Of a stretch of 64,000 nt of DNA, positions 35,094-42,425 are shown piece by piece (position 1 is the stretch's first letter; each line of letters starts with the position of its first letter). A program made the translations under genes and the position numbers. The DNA comes from JBHYGK01 sp051859045 (GTDB taxonomy: Bacteria > Pseudomonadota > Gammaproteobacteria > Xanthomonadales > Xanthomonadaceae), in assembly GCA_051859045.1 (NCBI GenBank), contig JBHYGK010000004.1, positions 17,925 through 81,924 of the forward strand. Direction: 5' to 3'. The notes under the pieces were generated by a model. That model worked only from the letters and a program-made list of their open reading frames with translations, was not told where the DNA came from and did no database searches.

Positions 35094-36908
35094 ATGGATC
35101 CGGTGCCCGGCCTCGACCTGCACGCCCCGCCCTTCGACCTGCTCGCGGAGGCCGAGCGCGCGCGCGTCGCCGCGGCCGTCGACCTCGGCTTCCATCCCGC
35201 CGGCGCCTGCATCCTCGAGGCCGGCGCGGCCTCCGCGCAGGTCCACGTGATCCTCAAGGGCCACGTCCGCGCGCTCGACGCCCGCCCCGACGGCCAGCAG
35301 CTCTTCGCGGACTACGGGCCCGGCGACGTGTTCGGCGCCTGGGCCGTGATCGCCGGGCGCGCCCGCCACCGCTACGAGGCGGCCGAGGACGTGCTCGCCT
35401 TCCAGCTGCCCGCCGCGCTGTTCCGCGCGCTGCTCGAGGGCAACCCGGCGTTCGCCGCTTACTTCCACGAGGGCCTGTCGCTCAAGCGTCGGCTCGCGGC
35501 CAACCAGCAGCAGCCCTCCGAGGTCAGCGAGCTGATGCTCACCCGCGTGCGCGACGCGCAGCTGGCCCCGGCGGTGGCGGTCGCGGCGGGCACCGCGATC
35601 GGCGAGGCCGCCCGGCGCCTGCGCGAGGCGCGGGTGGAGTGCCTGCTGGTCGAGGACCCGGCAGCCGGCCGCGGCATCGTCACCCGCACCGACCTGCTCG
35701 ATGCGCTCGCGCTCGACGGCCTGCCGCGCGACGCGCCGGTCGGCCCGCTGGCCAAGCGGCCGGTGCTCGGCGTGCGCGCCAACGACGTGCTGTTCCAGGC
35801 CCTGGTCACGATGACCGAGCGCCACATCGAGCGCGTGCTGGTCGAGGACGACGGCGCGGTGCTGGGCACGCTCGGCCTGGCCGAGGTGCTGGCGCACTAC
35901 GCCAGCCACTCGCACCTGATCAGCCTGCGCCTGGAGCGCGCCACCGACCTCGCCGAGGTCGCCGACGCCGCGCGCGGCATGACCCGGCTGGTCAGCCAGC
36001 TGCATGCCCAGGGCGCGCGGATGAGCTACCTGATGGAGCTCGTCAGCGCGCTCAACTCGCGCATCCTGCGCCGGGTGTTCGAGGACGTCGTGCCCGAGGC
36101 CCTGCGCGGGCGGATGTGCCTGCTGGTGCTCGGCAGCGAGGGCCGCCGCGAGCAGATCCTCAAGACCGACCAGGACAACGCGCTGGTGCTGGCCGACGAC
36201 CTCGACTGGGACGGCCTCGACGACGCCATGCGCCGCTTCGGCGAGGCGCTGGCCGACATCGGCTACCCGCCCTGCCCGGGTGGGGTGATGGTGCGCAACC
36301 CGGCCTGGCGGATGACCCGCGCGCAGTGGATCGAGCGCGTGGCGCACTGGGGCCGGTCCCGCGACGGGGCCAGCGCGATGGAGCTCTCGATCGCGCTCGA
36401 CGCGCGCGCGGTCGCCGGCGACGAAGCGCTGTTCGCGCCGGTCGCCGACGCCATCGCCGCGCTCGGCCGCGACGAGCTGCTGCTGCGCGAGCTCGCGCGC
36501 ACCACGCTGGGCTTCGACACCCCGCTGAGCCTGTTCGGCAAGGTCCGCGGCGGCGAGCACGGCACCGACCTCAAGAAGGGCGGCGTCTTCCCGCTGGTGC
36601 ACGGCGTGCGGGTGCTGGCGCTGCGCCACGGCATCCGCCGCCGCAACAGCTTCGACCGCTGCGCGGCGCTGATGGAGGCCGGGGCCCTGTCGCGCGAGCT
36701 CGGCCGCGACGTGCCGCAGGCGCTCGCGGTGTTCCTGCGGCTGCGGCTCGGCGCCCAGCTGCAGGCGATCGCGGAGGGCCGCGCGGCCGGCAACCTGCTC
36801 GACGTGCGCGCGCTGCGCCGGCTCGACCGCGAGCTGCTGCGCGACGCGCTGCGGGTGGTGAACGCGTTCAAGGACCACGTCCGCGCCGCGTTCCACCTGG
36901 CCAGCTGA
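35094..36908 (+). CDS. cNMP-binding/CBS/DUF294 nucleotidyltransferase protein
   Basis: A 604-residue cytoplasmic protein. Residues about 15-135 are a cyclic-nucleotide-binding fold ('GFHPAGACILEAGAASAQVHVILKGHVRAL', 'FGPGDVFG'-like 'YGPGDVFGAWAVI'). About 160-280 is a CBS pair ('RLREARVECLLVEDPAAGRGIVTRTDLLDAL'). The second half is DUF294: 'LLVLGSEGRREQILKTDQDNALVL' is the nucleotidyltransferase-like Gly-Ser-x6-Asp-x-Asp motif, as in GlnD. The C-terminal 'AFLRLRLGAQLQAIAEG' matches DUF294_C. In other proteobacteria this gene sits beside acetate symporters and a DnaQ-like exonuclease, as here. The signal bound is unknown. The GGAGG before the ATG is unusually close (one base). Confidence 0.9.
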   Translation: MDPVPGLDLHAPPFDLLAEAERARVAAAVDLGFHPAGACILEAGAASAQVHVILKGHVRALDARPDGQQLFADYGPGDVFGAWAVIAGRARHRYEAAEDVLAFQLPAALFRALLEGNPAFAAYFHEGLSLKRRLAANQQQPSEVSELMLTRVRDAQLAPAVAVAAGTAIGEAARRLREARVECLLVEDPAAGRGIVTRTDLLDALALDGLPRDAPVGPLAKRPVLGVRANDVLFQALVTMTERHIERVLVEDDGAVLGTLGLAEVLAHYASHSHLISLRLERATDLAEVADAARGMTRLVSQLHAQGARMSYLMELVSALNSRILRRVFEDVVPEALRGRMCLLVLGSEGRREQILKTDQDNALVLADDLDWDGLDDAMRRFGEALADIGYPPCPGGVMVRNPAWRMTRAQWIERVAHWGRSRDGASAMELSIALDARAVAGDEALFAPVADAIAALGRDELLLRELARTTLGFDTPLSLFGKVRGGEHGTDLKKGGVFPLVHGVRVLALRHGIRRRNSFDRCAALMEAGALSRELGRDVPQALAVFLRLRLGAQLQAIAEGRAAGNLLDVRALRRLDRELLRDALRVVNAFKDHVRAAFHLAS

Positions 36909-36918
36909 GGCCGCGCCG

Positions 36919-37542
36919 GTGCTGGCCGCCCTGCGCCGTTGGCGCGACCGCCGCCGCCACGGGCCCGGCCCCTGGGGCGCGCTGCTGGCGCCCGCGCCGC
37001 CCGGCGAGTGGGTGTCGCTGGACCTCGAGACCAGCGGGCTGGACCCGGCCCGCGACCAGGTGCTGGCGATCGCCGCGGTGCCGGTGCGCGCGGGCGTGAT
37101 CCACCTCGCGGAGCGCTTCGAGGCGGTGGTGCGGCCGCCGGCGTCGCTGGGCATCGACTCCATCCGCCACCACCGGCTGCGCCCGCTCGACCTCGCGGGC
37201 GGCCTCGGCGAGCGCGAGGCCATCGAGGCGCTGCTGCGCTGGCTGGGCCCGCGTGCGCTGGTCGGCTACCGGATCGGCTTCGACGCCGCGATGCTCGACC
37301 GCCACGCCGCCGCGATCACCGGCTTCGCCCTGCCCAATCCCCGCCACGACCTCGCCCACCGCTGGCGCCGCCGCGACCACGCGCGGCGGCCCGATGCGCT
37401 CGCCGGGGACGCCAGCTTCGAGGCGATCGCGCGCGCGCTGGACGTGCCGATGCTGGCGCGCCACACCGCGCTGGGCGACGCGGTCACCGCCGCGGCGTGC
37501 TGGCTGGCCCTGGAGGCCGAGGCGGGCGGCGCGCGCCGCTGA
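36919..37542 (+). CDS. DnaQ-like 3'-5' exonuclease
   Basis: A 207-residue protein with the DEDD exonuclease fold. ExoI is 'WVSLDLETSGLDPARDQVLAIAAVPV' (Asp-x-Glu). ExoII is 'ALVGYRIGFDAAMLDRH', and ExoIII is 'HTALGDAVTAAACW' (His-x4-Asp), so the catalytic set is complete. It starts with GTG ten bases after the cNMP/CBS/DUF294 gene, and this pair is known in other proteobacterial acetate loci (the Pseudomonas PA3232-PA3235 region). The nucleic acid substrate and its link to acetate use are unknown. Confidence 0.88.
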   Translation: MLAALRRWRDRRRHGPGPWGALLAPAPPGEWVSLDLETSGLDPARDQVLAIAAVPVRAGVIHLAERFEAVVRPPASLGIDSIRHHRLRPLDLAGGLGEREAIEALLRWLGPRALVGYRIGFDAAMLDRHAAAITGFALPNPRHDLAHRWRRRDHARRPDALAGDASFEAIARALDVPMLARHTALGDAVTAAACWLALEAEAGGARR

Positions 37543-37577
37543 GCGCGCCGCCGCCCGGGCGCGGGGCCCGGAAACGA

Positions 37578-37603
37578 CGAAGCCCGCCGGAGGGCGGGCT
37601 TCG
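37578..37603 (-). terminator. Terminator after rpmB-rpmG
   Basis: An 11-bp perfect stem (37578-37588 and 37593-37603) with loop GGAG, followed on the minus strand by TCGTTTCC. It lies between the convergent exonuclease and rpmG genes and may serve both. Confidence 0.75.
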
Positions 37604-37630
37604 CGTGGAGGCATCAAGGGCGCCAGGCGC

Positions 37631-37795
37631 TTACTTGATCTTGCCTTCCTTGTAGATCACGTGCTTGCGGACGACGGGATCGTACTTCTTGATCTCCATC
37701 TTGGCCGGGGTGTTCTTCTTGTTCTTGTCGGTCGTGTAGAAGTGACCGGTGCCCGCAGAAGAAATCAGGCGGATCTTGTCGCGCTTGGAAGCCAT
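37631..37795 (-). CDS. rpmG: 50S ribosomal protein L33
   Basis: A 54-residue basic protein read as 'MASKRDKIRLISSAGTGHFY' and onward, ending 'VIYKEGKIK'. Length and sequence match L33 of the large ribosomal subunit. The zinc-ribbon CxxC pairs of the zinc-dependent L33 form are absent, so this is the zinc-independent type. It follows rpmB by 13 bases, the conserved L28-L33 order. Confidence 0.96.
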   Translation of the reverse strand: MASKRDKIRLISSAGTGHFYTTDKNKKNTPAKMEIKKYDPVVRKHVIYKEGKIK

Positions 37796-37808
37796 GGTTC
37801 AGTGCTCC

Positions 37809-38045
37809 TCAGATCTTCTCGCCGCGGGCGCGCAGCTCGGCCAGGACGACGTCGATGCCCTTCTTGTCGATGGTCCGCAGGGCATGCGCGCTGACGCGCA
37901 GCTTGATCCAGCGGTTCTCACTCGCGACCCAGAAGCGGCGCTCATGCAGGTTGGGGAGGAAACGGCGGCGGGTCTTGTTGTTGGCGTGCGAGACGTTGTT
38001 ACCCGTCTGCACGGCCTTGCCGCTGACTTGGCAAACTCGGGACAT
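37809..38045 (-). CDS. rpmB: 50S ribosomal protein L28
   Basis: A 78-residue basic protein starting 'MSRVCQVSGKAVQTGNNVSHANNKTRRRF'. It continues with 'LPNLHERRFWVASENRWIKLRVSAHALRTIDKKGID', a full match to L28 of the large ribosomal subunit. Length equals E. coli L28. It is the first gene of the rpmB-rpmG pair, with a long leader of about 190 bases upstream. Confidence 0.97.
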   Translation of the reverse strand: MSRVCQVSGKAVQTGNNVSHANNKTRRRFLPNLHERRFWVASENRWIKLRVSAHALRTIDKKGIDVVLAELRARGEKI

Positions 38046-38243
38046 GGCGAACTCCTGGGTGGATCGATCGTCCTGGTGGCGCCCCCCATGGCCTGGGAGG
38101 CATCGGCCCCGCGGCCGCGCGCCTGGCCGGTGGTCCGGGGGCGGTGCCGTACGCGATGCGGGCGAGGGTGCAGCTGGGCCGCTGGGAGGCCGGATCGCGC
38201 TCCGGGGGCTCCGCCGGCGTCAAGCCGGTTCAGCGGGCCGCGC

Positions 38244-38273
38244 ACTATACGGGAGGGGCGGGGGTGGTCGCAA
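38244..38273 (-). promoter_or_regulatory. Sigma70-like promoter of rpmB-rpmG
   Basis: On the minus strand a -35 box TTGCGA (38268-38273), an 18-base spacer and a -10 box TATAGT (38244-38249). The transcript would begin near 38237 and carry a leader of about 190 bases before rpmB. This is one of the clearest promoters in the window. Confidence 0.6.
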
Positions 38274-38309
38274 CTTGACCAGCCGGGCGGCGCGGGCCCC
38301 CGGCGGGGC

Positions 38310-39281
38310 TCAGGCGGGCCGGTCCCAGGCGCGCAGCCAGTCCACCACCCGCGGCAGGCCCACGTCCAGCGGGGTGCGGGGCTCGAAGCCGAAGGCCTCG
38401 CGGGCGCGCCGGATGTCGGCCATGGTCTCCACCATGTCGCCGGGCTGCAGGTCGCGGTAGATCCGCTGCACCGGCCGCCCGGCCGCCTGCTCGATGATCG
38501 CGATGAAGCGCTCCAGCTCCACCGGCCGGTGGTTGCCGAGGTTGAACACCCGGTGCGCCGGGCCGTCCGGGCCGGCCACGGGCGGGTGGTCCAGGGCGCC
38601 CAGCACCCCGGCCACGATGTCGTCGACGTAGGTGAAGTCGCGGCGCATCCGGCCGTGGTTGAACACCTCGATCGGCCGCCCGGCCAGCGCGGCGCGCGCG
38701 AACAGCACCGGCGCCATGTCCGGCCGGCCCCAGGGGCCGTAGACGGTGAAGAAGCGCAGCCCCGTGGCCGCCAGCCCGTGGACGTGGGCGAAGCTGTGGG
38801 CCATGCCCTCGTTGGCGGCCTTGGTGGCGGCGTAGAAGCTCAGCGGGCGGTCGATCCGCTGGTCCTCGGAGAAGGGCGGGGTCGCGCCGCCGCCGTACAC
38901 GCTCGAGGACGAGGCGTACACGAGATGCCCGACCCGGTGTTCCCGGCAGGCCTCGAGCACGTTCAGCGTGCCCTGCAGGTTGGCGTCGAGGTAGGCCTGC
39001 GGGTGTTCGATCGACCAGCGCACCCCGGCCTGCGCGGCCAGGTGCACCACGCGCTCCGGGCGGAAGCCGGCGAACAGCGCCTCGAGGCCGTCGCGGTCGA
39101 GCAGGTCGAGCCGCTCGATCCGCGCGTCGGGGCACAGCGCCGCCACGCGGGCGTGCTTGAGGGCCGGGTCGTAGTAGGCGTTGTAGTTGTCGAGGCCGGC
39201 CACCGCGTCGCCGCGCGCGGCCAGCGCGCGCACCACGTGGGCGCCGATGAAGCCGGCCGCGCCGGTGACCAGGACGCGCAT
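38310..39281 (-). CDS. NAD-dependent epimerase (UDP-glucuronate 4-epimerase-like)
   Basis: A 323-residue short-chain dehydrogenase/reductase-type epimerase. The Rossmann motif is 'VLVTGAAGFIGAHVVRAL'; the catalytic Tyr-x3-Lys is in 'LSFYAATKAANE', with Ser in 'VYASSSSVYGG'. 'GLRFFTVYGPWGRPDMAPVLFARAALAGRPIEVFNHG' closely resembles UDP-glucuronate epimerases of capsule and O-antigen pathways. It follows parB by 10 bases on the same strand. No other sugar-nucleotide or glycosyltransferase genes are in the window. Confidence 0.9.
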   Translation of the reverse strand: MRVLVTGAAGFIGAHVVRALAARGDAVAGLDNYNAYYDPALKHARVAALCPDARIERLDLLDRDGLEALFAGFRPERVVHLAAQAGVRWSIEHPQAYLDANLQGTLNVLEACREHRVGHLVYASSSSVYGGGATPPFSEDQRIDRPLSFYAATKAANEGMAHSFAHVHGLAATGLRFFTVYGPWGRPDMAPVLFARAALAGRPIEVFNHGRMRRDFTYVDDIVAGVLGALDHPPVAGPDGPAHRVFNLGNHRPVELERFIAIIEQAAGRPVQRIYRDLQPGDMVETMADIRRAREAFGFEPRTPLDVGLPRVVDWLRAWDRPA

Positions 39282-39291
39282 CGCGGCGGGC

Positions 39292-40215
39292 TCAGTCCTG
39301 GCGGCCGCGGATGCGCTCGAGGATGCCTTCCAGCGCATCCACGCCGTGGTAGTGGATGACCAGCTTGCCCTTCCCGCCGCGGCCGTGCTGCACGGCGACC
39401 TTGGTGTTCAGGCGCTCGCCGAGGTCGCGCTCGAGGGCGGCGATGTCGGCGTCGGTGGCCTTGCGCGGCGGCTTGGCGGCCACCTTGTCGGCGATCTTGC
39501 CCGAGGCCATCAGCTGGGCGCGGCGCTCGACCTCGCGCACCGACAGGCCCTCGTCGGCGGCGGTGCGGGCGAGCGCGATCGCGGCCTGCGGGGCGAGGGT
39601 GAGCAGCGCGCGGGCGTGGCCCATCTCGATGCCGCGGGCCTCGACCAGCGCGCGGATCTCGGCCGGCAGCTCGAGCAGGCGCAACAGGTTCGACACCGCG
39701 GCGCGCGAGCGGCCGACGGCCTCGGCGGCCTGCTGGTGGGTCAGGTCGAACTCGTCGATCAGGCGCTGCAGGGCCTGCGCCTCCTCGAGCGGGTTGAGGT
39801 CCTCGCGCTGGATGTTCTCGATCAGCGCCATCGCGATGACGGCGCGGTCCTCGACCTCGCGCACCACCACCGGCACCTCGGCCAGGCCGGCCTGCTTCGA
39901 GGCGCGCCAGCGGCGCTCGCCGGCGATGATCTCGTAGCGGGCGGCGCCATCGGCGTCGCGCCCGATCTCGCGCACGACGATCGGCTGGATCAGGCCCTGG
40001 GCCTTGATCGACTCGGCCAGCTCGGTGAGCTTGGCCGGGTCCATGCCGGTGCGCGGCTGGTACTTGCCGGGCTGCAGCAGCTCGACGGCCAGCTGGCGCA
40101 TCACGTCGCCCGGCGCCGGCTCGGGGCTGCCCGGATCGCTCGGCGCCGCGCCCTTGTTCCCGGTGCCCAGCAGGGCGTCCAGCCCGCGGCCGAGGCCTCG
40201 CTTCTTCACAGCCAT
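39292..40215 (-). CDS. parB: Chromosome-partitioning protein ParB
   Basis: A 307-residue DNA-binding CTPase that loads at parS and spreads. 'KKRGLGRGLDALLG' is the ParA-stimulating N terminus. The CTP-binding core is 'LLQPGKYQPRTGMDPAKLTELAESIKAQGLIQPIVVR' and 'EIIAGERRWRASKQAGL'. The 'LIENIQREDLNPLEEAQAL' box and the HTH 'LTHQQAAEAVGRSRAAVSNLLRLL' are typical. It overlaps the parA stop by one base (TGATG). Confidence 0.97.
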   Translation of the reverse strand: MAVKKRGLGRGLDALLGTGNKGAAPSDPGSPEPAPGDVMRQLAVELLQPGKYQPRTGMDPAKLTELAESIKAQGLIQPIVVREIGRDADGAARYEIIAGERRWRASKQAGLAEVPVVVREVEDRAVIAMALIENIQREDLNPLEEAQALQRLIDEFDLTHQQAAEAVGRSRAAVSNLLRLLELPAEIRALVEARGIEMGHARALLTLAPQAAIALARTAADEGLSVREVERRAQLMASGKIADKVAAKPPRKATDADIAALERDLGERLNTKVAVQHGRGGKGKLVIHYHGVDALEGILERIRGRQD

Positions 40216-40997
40216 CACGCGTTCTCCGTCTTGCGTTGCTTCTCGCGGCGCACGATCTCGCCCGCCAGCCCGAGGTAGGCGATGCCGCCGCGCGACGCGC
40301 GGTCGTAGCCGATGATGCTCTGGCCGTGGCTCGGCGCCTCGGCCAAGCGCACGTTGCGCGGCACGATGGTGCGGAACACGCGGTCGCCGAAGTGCCGGGT
40401 GAGCTCGCCGGACACGGCGTTGGCGAGGTTGTTGCGCACGTCGAACATGGTCCGCAGCACGCCCTCGATCTCGAGCGCCGGGTTGAGCTTGAGCTTCAGC
40501 GCGTCGATCGTGTTGACCAGGGCCGAGAGGCCTTCCAGCGCGAAGTACTCGCACTGCATCGGCACCAGCACGCCGTCCGAGGCCGCCAGCGCGTTGAGCG
40601 TCAGCAGCGACAGCGAGGGCGGGCAGTCGATCAGGATGTAGTCGTAGCGGTCCTTCACCGGCGCCAGCGCGTCCTTCAGGCGGCGCTCGCGGTTCGGCGC
40701 GTCCATCAGGCGCAGCTCGGCCGCGGTCAGGTCGATGTTGGTCGGCAGCAGGTCGTAGCCCTCGGCCGCGTGCACGATGGCCTGCTCGGCGGTGGCCTCG
40801 TTGAACAGCACCTCGGTGCTCGAGGCCCCGATGTCGCGCTTGTCGACGCCCGAGGCCATGGTCGCGTTGCCCTGCGGGTCCATGTCCACCAGCAGCACCT
40901 TGCGCTGGGACTCCACGAGCGCGGCGGCGAGGTTGACGGCGGTGGTCGTCTTGCCGACGCCGCCCTTCTGGTTGGCGATGGAGATGATGCGGGGCAT
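40215..40997 (-). CDS. parA: Chromosome-partitioning ATPase ParA
   Basis: A 260-residue ParA/Soj ATPase. The deviant Walker A is 'ANQKGGVGKTTTAVNLAAAL' at residues 8-27. Walker B-like 'YDYILIDCPPSLSLLTLNAL' and 'FDVRNNLANAVSGEL' are also typical. It works with ParB to segregate the chromosome origin. It follows rsmG by 16 bases. Order rsmG-parA-parB is conserved near oriC in many bacteria, so the origin may be near, although no parS was spotted in the window. Confidence 0.97.
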   Translation of the reverse strand: MPRIISIANQKGGVGKTTTAVNLAAALVESQRKVLLVDMDPQGNATMASGVDKRDIGASSTEVLFNEATAEQAIVHAAEGYDLLPTNIDLTAAELRLMDAPNRERRLKDALAPVKDRYDYILIDCPPSLSLLTLNALAASDGVLVPMQCEYFALEGLSALVNTIDALKLKLNPALEIEGVLRTMFDVRNNLANAVSGELTRHFGDRVFRTIVPRNVRLAEAPSHGQSIIGYDRASRGGIAYLGLAGEIVRREKQRKTENA

Positions 40998-41013
40998 GGG
41001 GTCTCCGCGCGGC

Positions 41014-41694
41014 TCAGGCCGCGTCGTCAGGGGCGGTCCGGGCGAGGACCACGAGGTGCCGCTCGGCCCCGAGGCCGGGGACCACGAGGGGCTGGAGGTC
41101 CGCCACGCGCCAGTCGGCCGGCAGCGCGGCGATCTCGTCGTGGGGGACCTGGCCCTTCATCGCGAGGATCCGGCCGGTGGGCGAGAGCAGGTGCCCGCCG
41201 ACCCGGATGAGCTCCGACAGCGTACCGAACGCCCGGGCGGTAAGACAGTCGTGCGTCCCGGTGCCCGGGGCCACCTCGGCCCGCGACTCGGCCACGGTGG
41301 CCGTCCCGAGGCCCAGCTGGCGCACGGCCTCGCGCATGAACCGCGCCTTCTTGCCCACGCTCTCCACCAGGGTGACGTGCAGGCCGGGGATCGCCAGCGC
41401 CAGCGGGATGCCCGGCAGGCCGGGACCGGTGCCCACGTCGGCCAGGCGGAACGGCGCCGGGCCCTTGGCGGCGGCCAGCGCGGCCATCGCCGGGGCCATC
41501 GCCAGCGAGTCGAGCAGGTGCTTGACCAGCATCTCGCGCGGGTCGCGGATGGCGGTGAGGTTGTAGGTCTGGTTCCAGCGCGCCAGCAGGGCCAGGTAGG
41601 CCAGCAGGCCCTCGGACAGGGCGCCGCCCGCCGGCAGGCCGAGGGCGGCGAGGCCCGCGTCGAGGTCGGGCGTCAGGGCGGGGATGGTGTCCAG
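41014..41694 (-). CDS. rsmG: 16S rRNA (guanine(527)-N7)-methyltransferase RsmG, atypical start
   Basis: The SAM site is 'RLADVGTGPGLPGIPLALA' and 'VTLVESVGKKARFMREAV'. It methylates G527 of 16S rRNA. The first ATG (41532) begins at 'MLVKHLLDSL', which in the family is about residue 50. Translating further upstream gives 'LLARWNQTYNLTAIRDPRE', an excellent RsmG N-terminal helix, in frame and without a stop, but with no ATG, GTG or TTG. CTG codons at 41694 or 41676 are the best start candidates (226 or 220 residues), hence the extent given here. An annotation using the ATG would be 41014-41532. Confidence 0.85.
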   Translation of the reverse strand: MDTIPALTPDLDAGLAALGLPAGGALSEGLLAYLALLARWNQTYNLTAIRDPREMLVKHLLDSLAMAPAMAALAAAKGPAPFRLADVGTGPGLPGIPLALAIPGLHVTLVESVGKKARFMREAVRQLGLGTATVAESRAEVAPGTGTHDCLTARAFGTLSELIRVGGHLLSPTGRILAMKGQVPHDEIAALPADWRVADLQPLVVPGLGAERHLVVLARTAPDDAA

Positions 41695-41785
41695 GGCGGG
41701 GCTCGTCGCGGGGGCGGGCCGCGCAGTATCGCCGATTGGCGTGCCCGATCGGGGCGCCGGGGGCGCCGCCGGGCGTCGTGCTGGC

Positions 41786-42253
41786 TCAGCCGACCGGGTG
41801 CAGCGCGCAGCGGATCACCCGCAGCCCGAGCCGGCCGACCCGCCGGTTGAGCTCGGCCTTCAGCGCCTCGGCGGTGCGCTGGCAGGCCTGGCTGCCGCCA
41901 TCCGGGGCGGGCGGCAGGGTCGCGAGGGCGTCGTCGGCCTGCCGGCGCATCCAGTCGTCCACGCCCGCGAGGGCGTCGCCGGCGCGGGCGGGGTCGAGGA
42001 TCTGGTAGTAGAGGTCGGCCATGCCCTCGGCGTCGCCGGGGAGGCGGGCGGGCAGCGCGACGTGGTGGCCGATCAGCGAGACCCGGTGGCCGATGCGGTC
42101 GAGGCCGGGCACCACCCAGTGCAGGCCGGGCGGCAGGGCGCGCAGGTAGCGGCCGTGGCGGAGCAGCACGTGGACCTCATGCGCGGGCACGCGGCGCAGG
42201 CCGGCGACGGCCAGGGCGAGGAGCGGCAGCAGCGCGAGGAGCAGGGCGTCCAT
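41786..42253 (-). CDS. Short SPFH/band-7-like membrane protein
   Basis: A 155-residue protein. Residues 1-20 form a membrane anchor. It is followed by 'VPAHEVHVLLRHGRYLRALPPGLHWVVPGLDRIGHRVSL', which matches the start of SPFH/band-7 domains (prohibitin and stomatin type). The pattern 'LYYQILDPARAGDALAGVDDWMRRQADDALATL' continues that fold. At half the usual length, it lacks the long C-terminal coiled coil. An AAGG site precedes the ATG. It lies upstream of rsmG-parA-parB on the same strand and has its own strong promoter. Confidence 0.7.
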   Translation of the reverse strand: MDALLLALLPLLALAVAGLRRVPAHEVHVLLRHGRYLRALPPGLHWVVPGLDRIGHRVSLIGHHVALPARLPGDAEGMADLYYQILDPARAGDALAGVDDWMRRQADDALATLPPAPDGGSQACQRTAEALKAELNRRVGRLGLRVIRCALHPVG

Positions 42254-42291
42254 GGTTGCCTTTAGGCATCAATGACTTGCAGCAGGGTCCT

Positions 42292-42320
42292 CATTTAAAC
42301 CCTGCGAACCTTAACGTCAA
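42292..42320 (-). promoter_or_regulatory. Sigma70-like promoter of the SPFH-like gene
   Basis: On the minus strand a -35 box TTGACG (42315-42320), a 17-base spacer and a -10 box TAAATG (42292-42297). It sits in an unusually AT-rich patch for this genome. The start of transcription would be about 30 bases before the gene at 42253, and it could also drive rsmG-parAB. Confidence 0.6.
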
Positions 42321-42361
42321 GTTTACGGGGCGGGCAGGCCGGCCCCCTTCCTCCACGACGA

Positions 42362-42381
42362 AGCCCGGCCGAGGCCGGGCT
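42362..42381 (-). terminator. Hairpin downstream of the first Ax21-family gene
   Basis: A 9-bp perfect stem AGCCCGGCC/GGCCGGGCT with a two-base loop, followed on the minus strand by TCGTCG. The AGCCCGGCC arm recurs in the hairpin after the second Ax21 gene, so it appears to be a common terminator form here. Confidence 0.5.
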
Positions 42382-42392
42382 CCGGAGGGGGT

Positions 42393-42416
42393 CCGGGGCC
42401 CCCGCGGGGGCCCCGG
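42393..42416. repeat. Perfect 24-bp GC palindrome
   Basis: A spacer-free palindrome of 12-bp arms (CCGGGGCCCCCG and its complement), nine bases beyond the stop of the first Ax21-family gene and next to the hairpin at 42362. It could strengthen termination or mark an RNA 3' end. Confidence 0.6.
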
Positions 42417-42425
42417 CATGCCGCC

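Noticed and set aside
31730..37099. A long plus-strand open frame antisense to the hybrid kinase and overlapping the DUF294 gene in another frame
   Set aside because: Low-complexity His/Gln/Arg-rich translation; the real genes in this span have full domain sets.
39292..42253. A parS site or oriC elements near parAB
   Set aside because: No sequence close to TGTTTCACGTGAAACA and no DnaA-box cluster was seen by eye, so none is reported.
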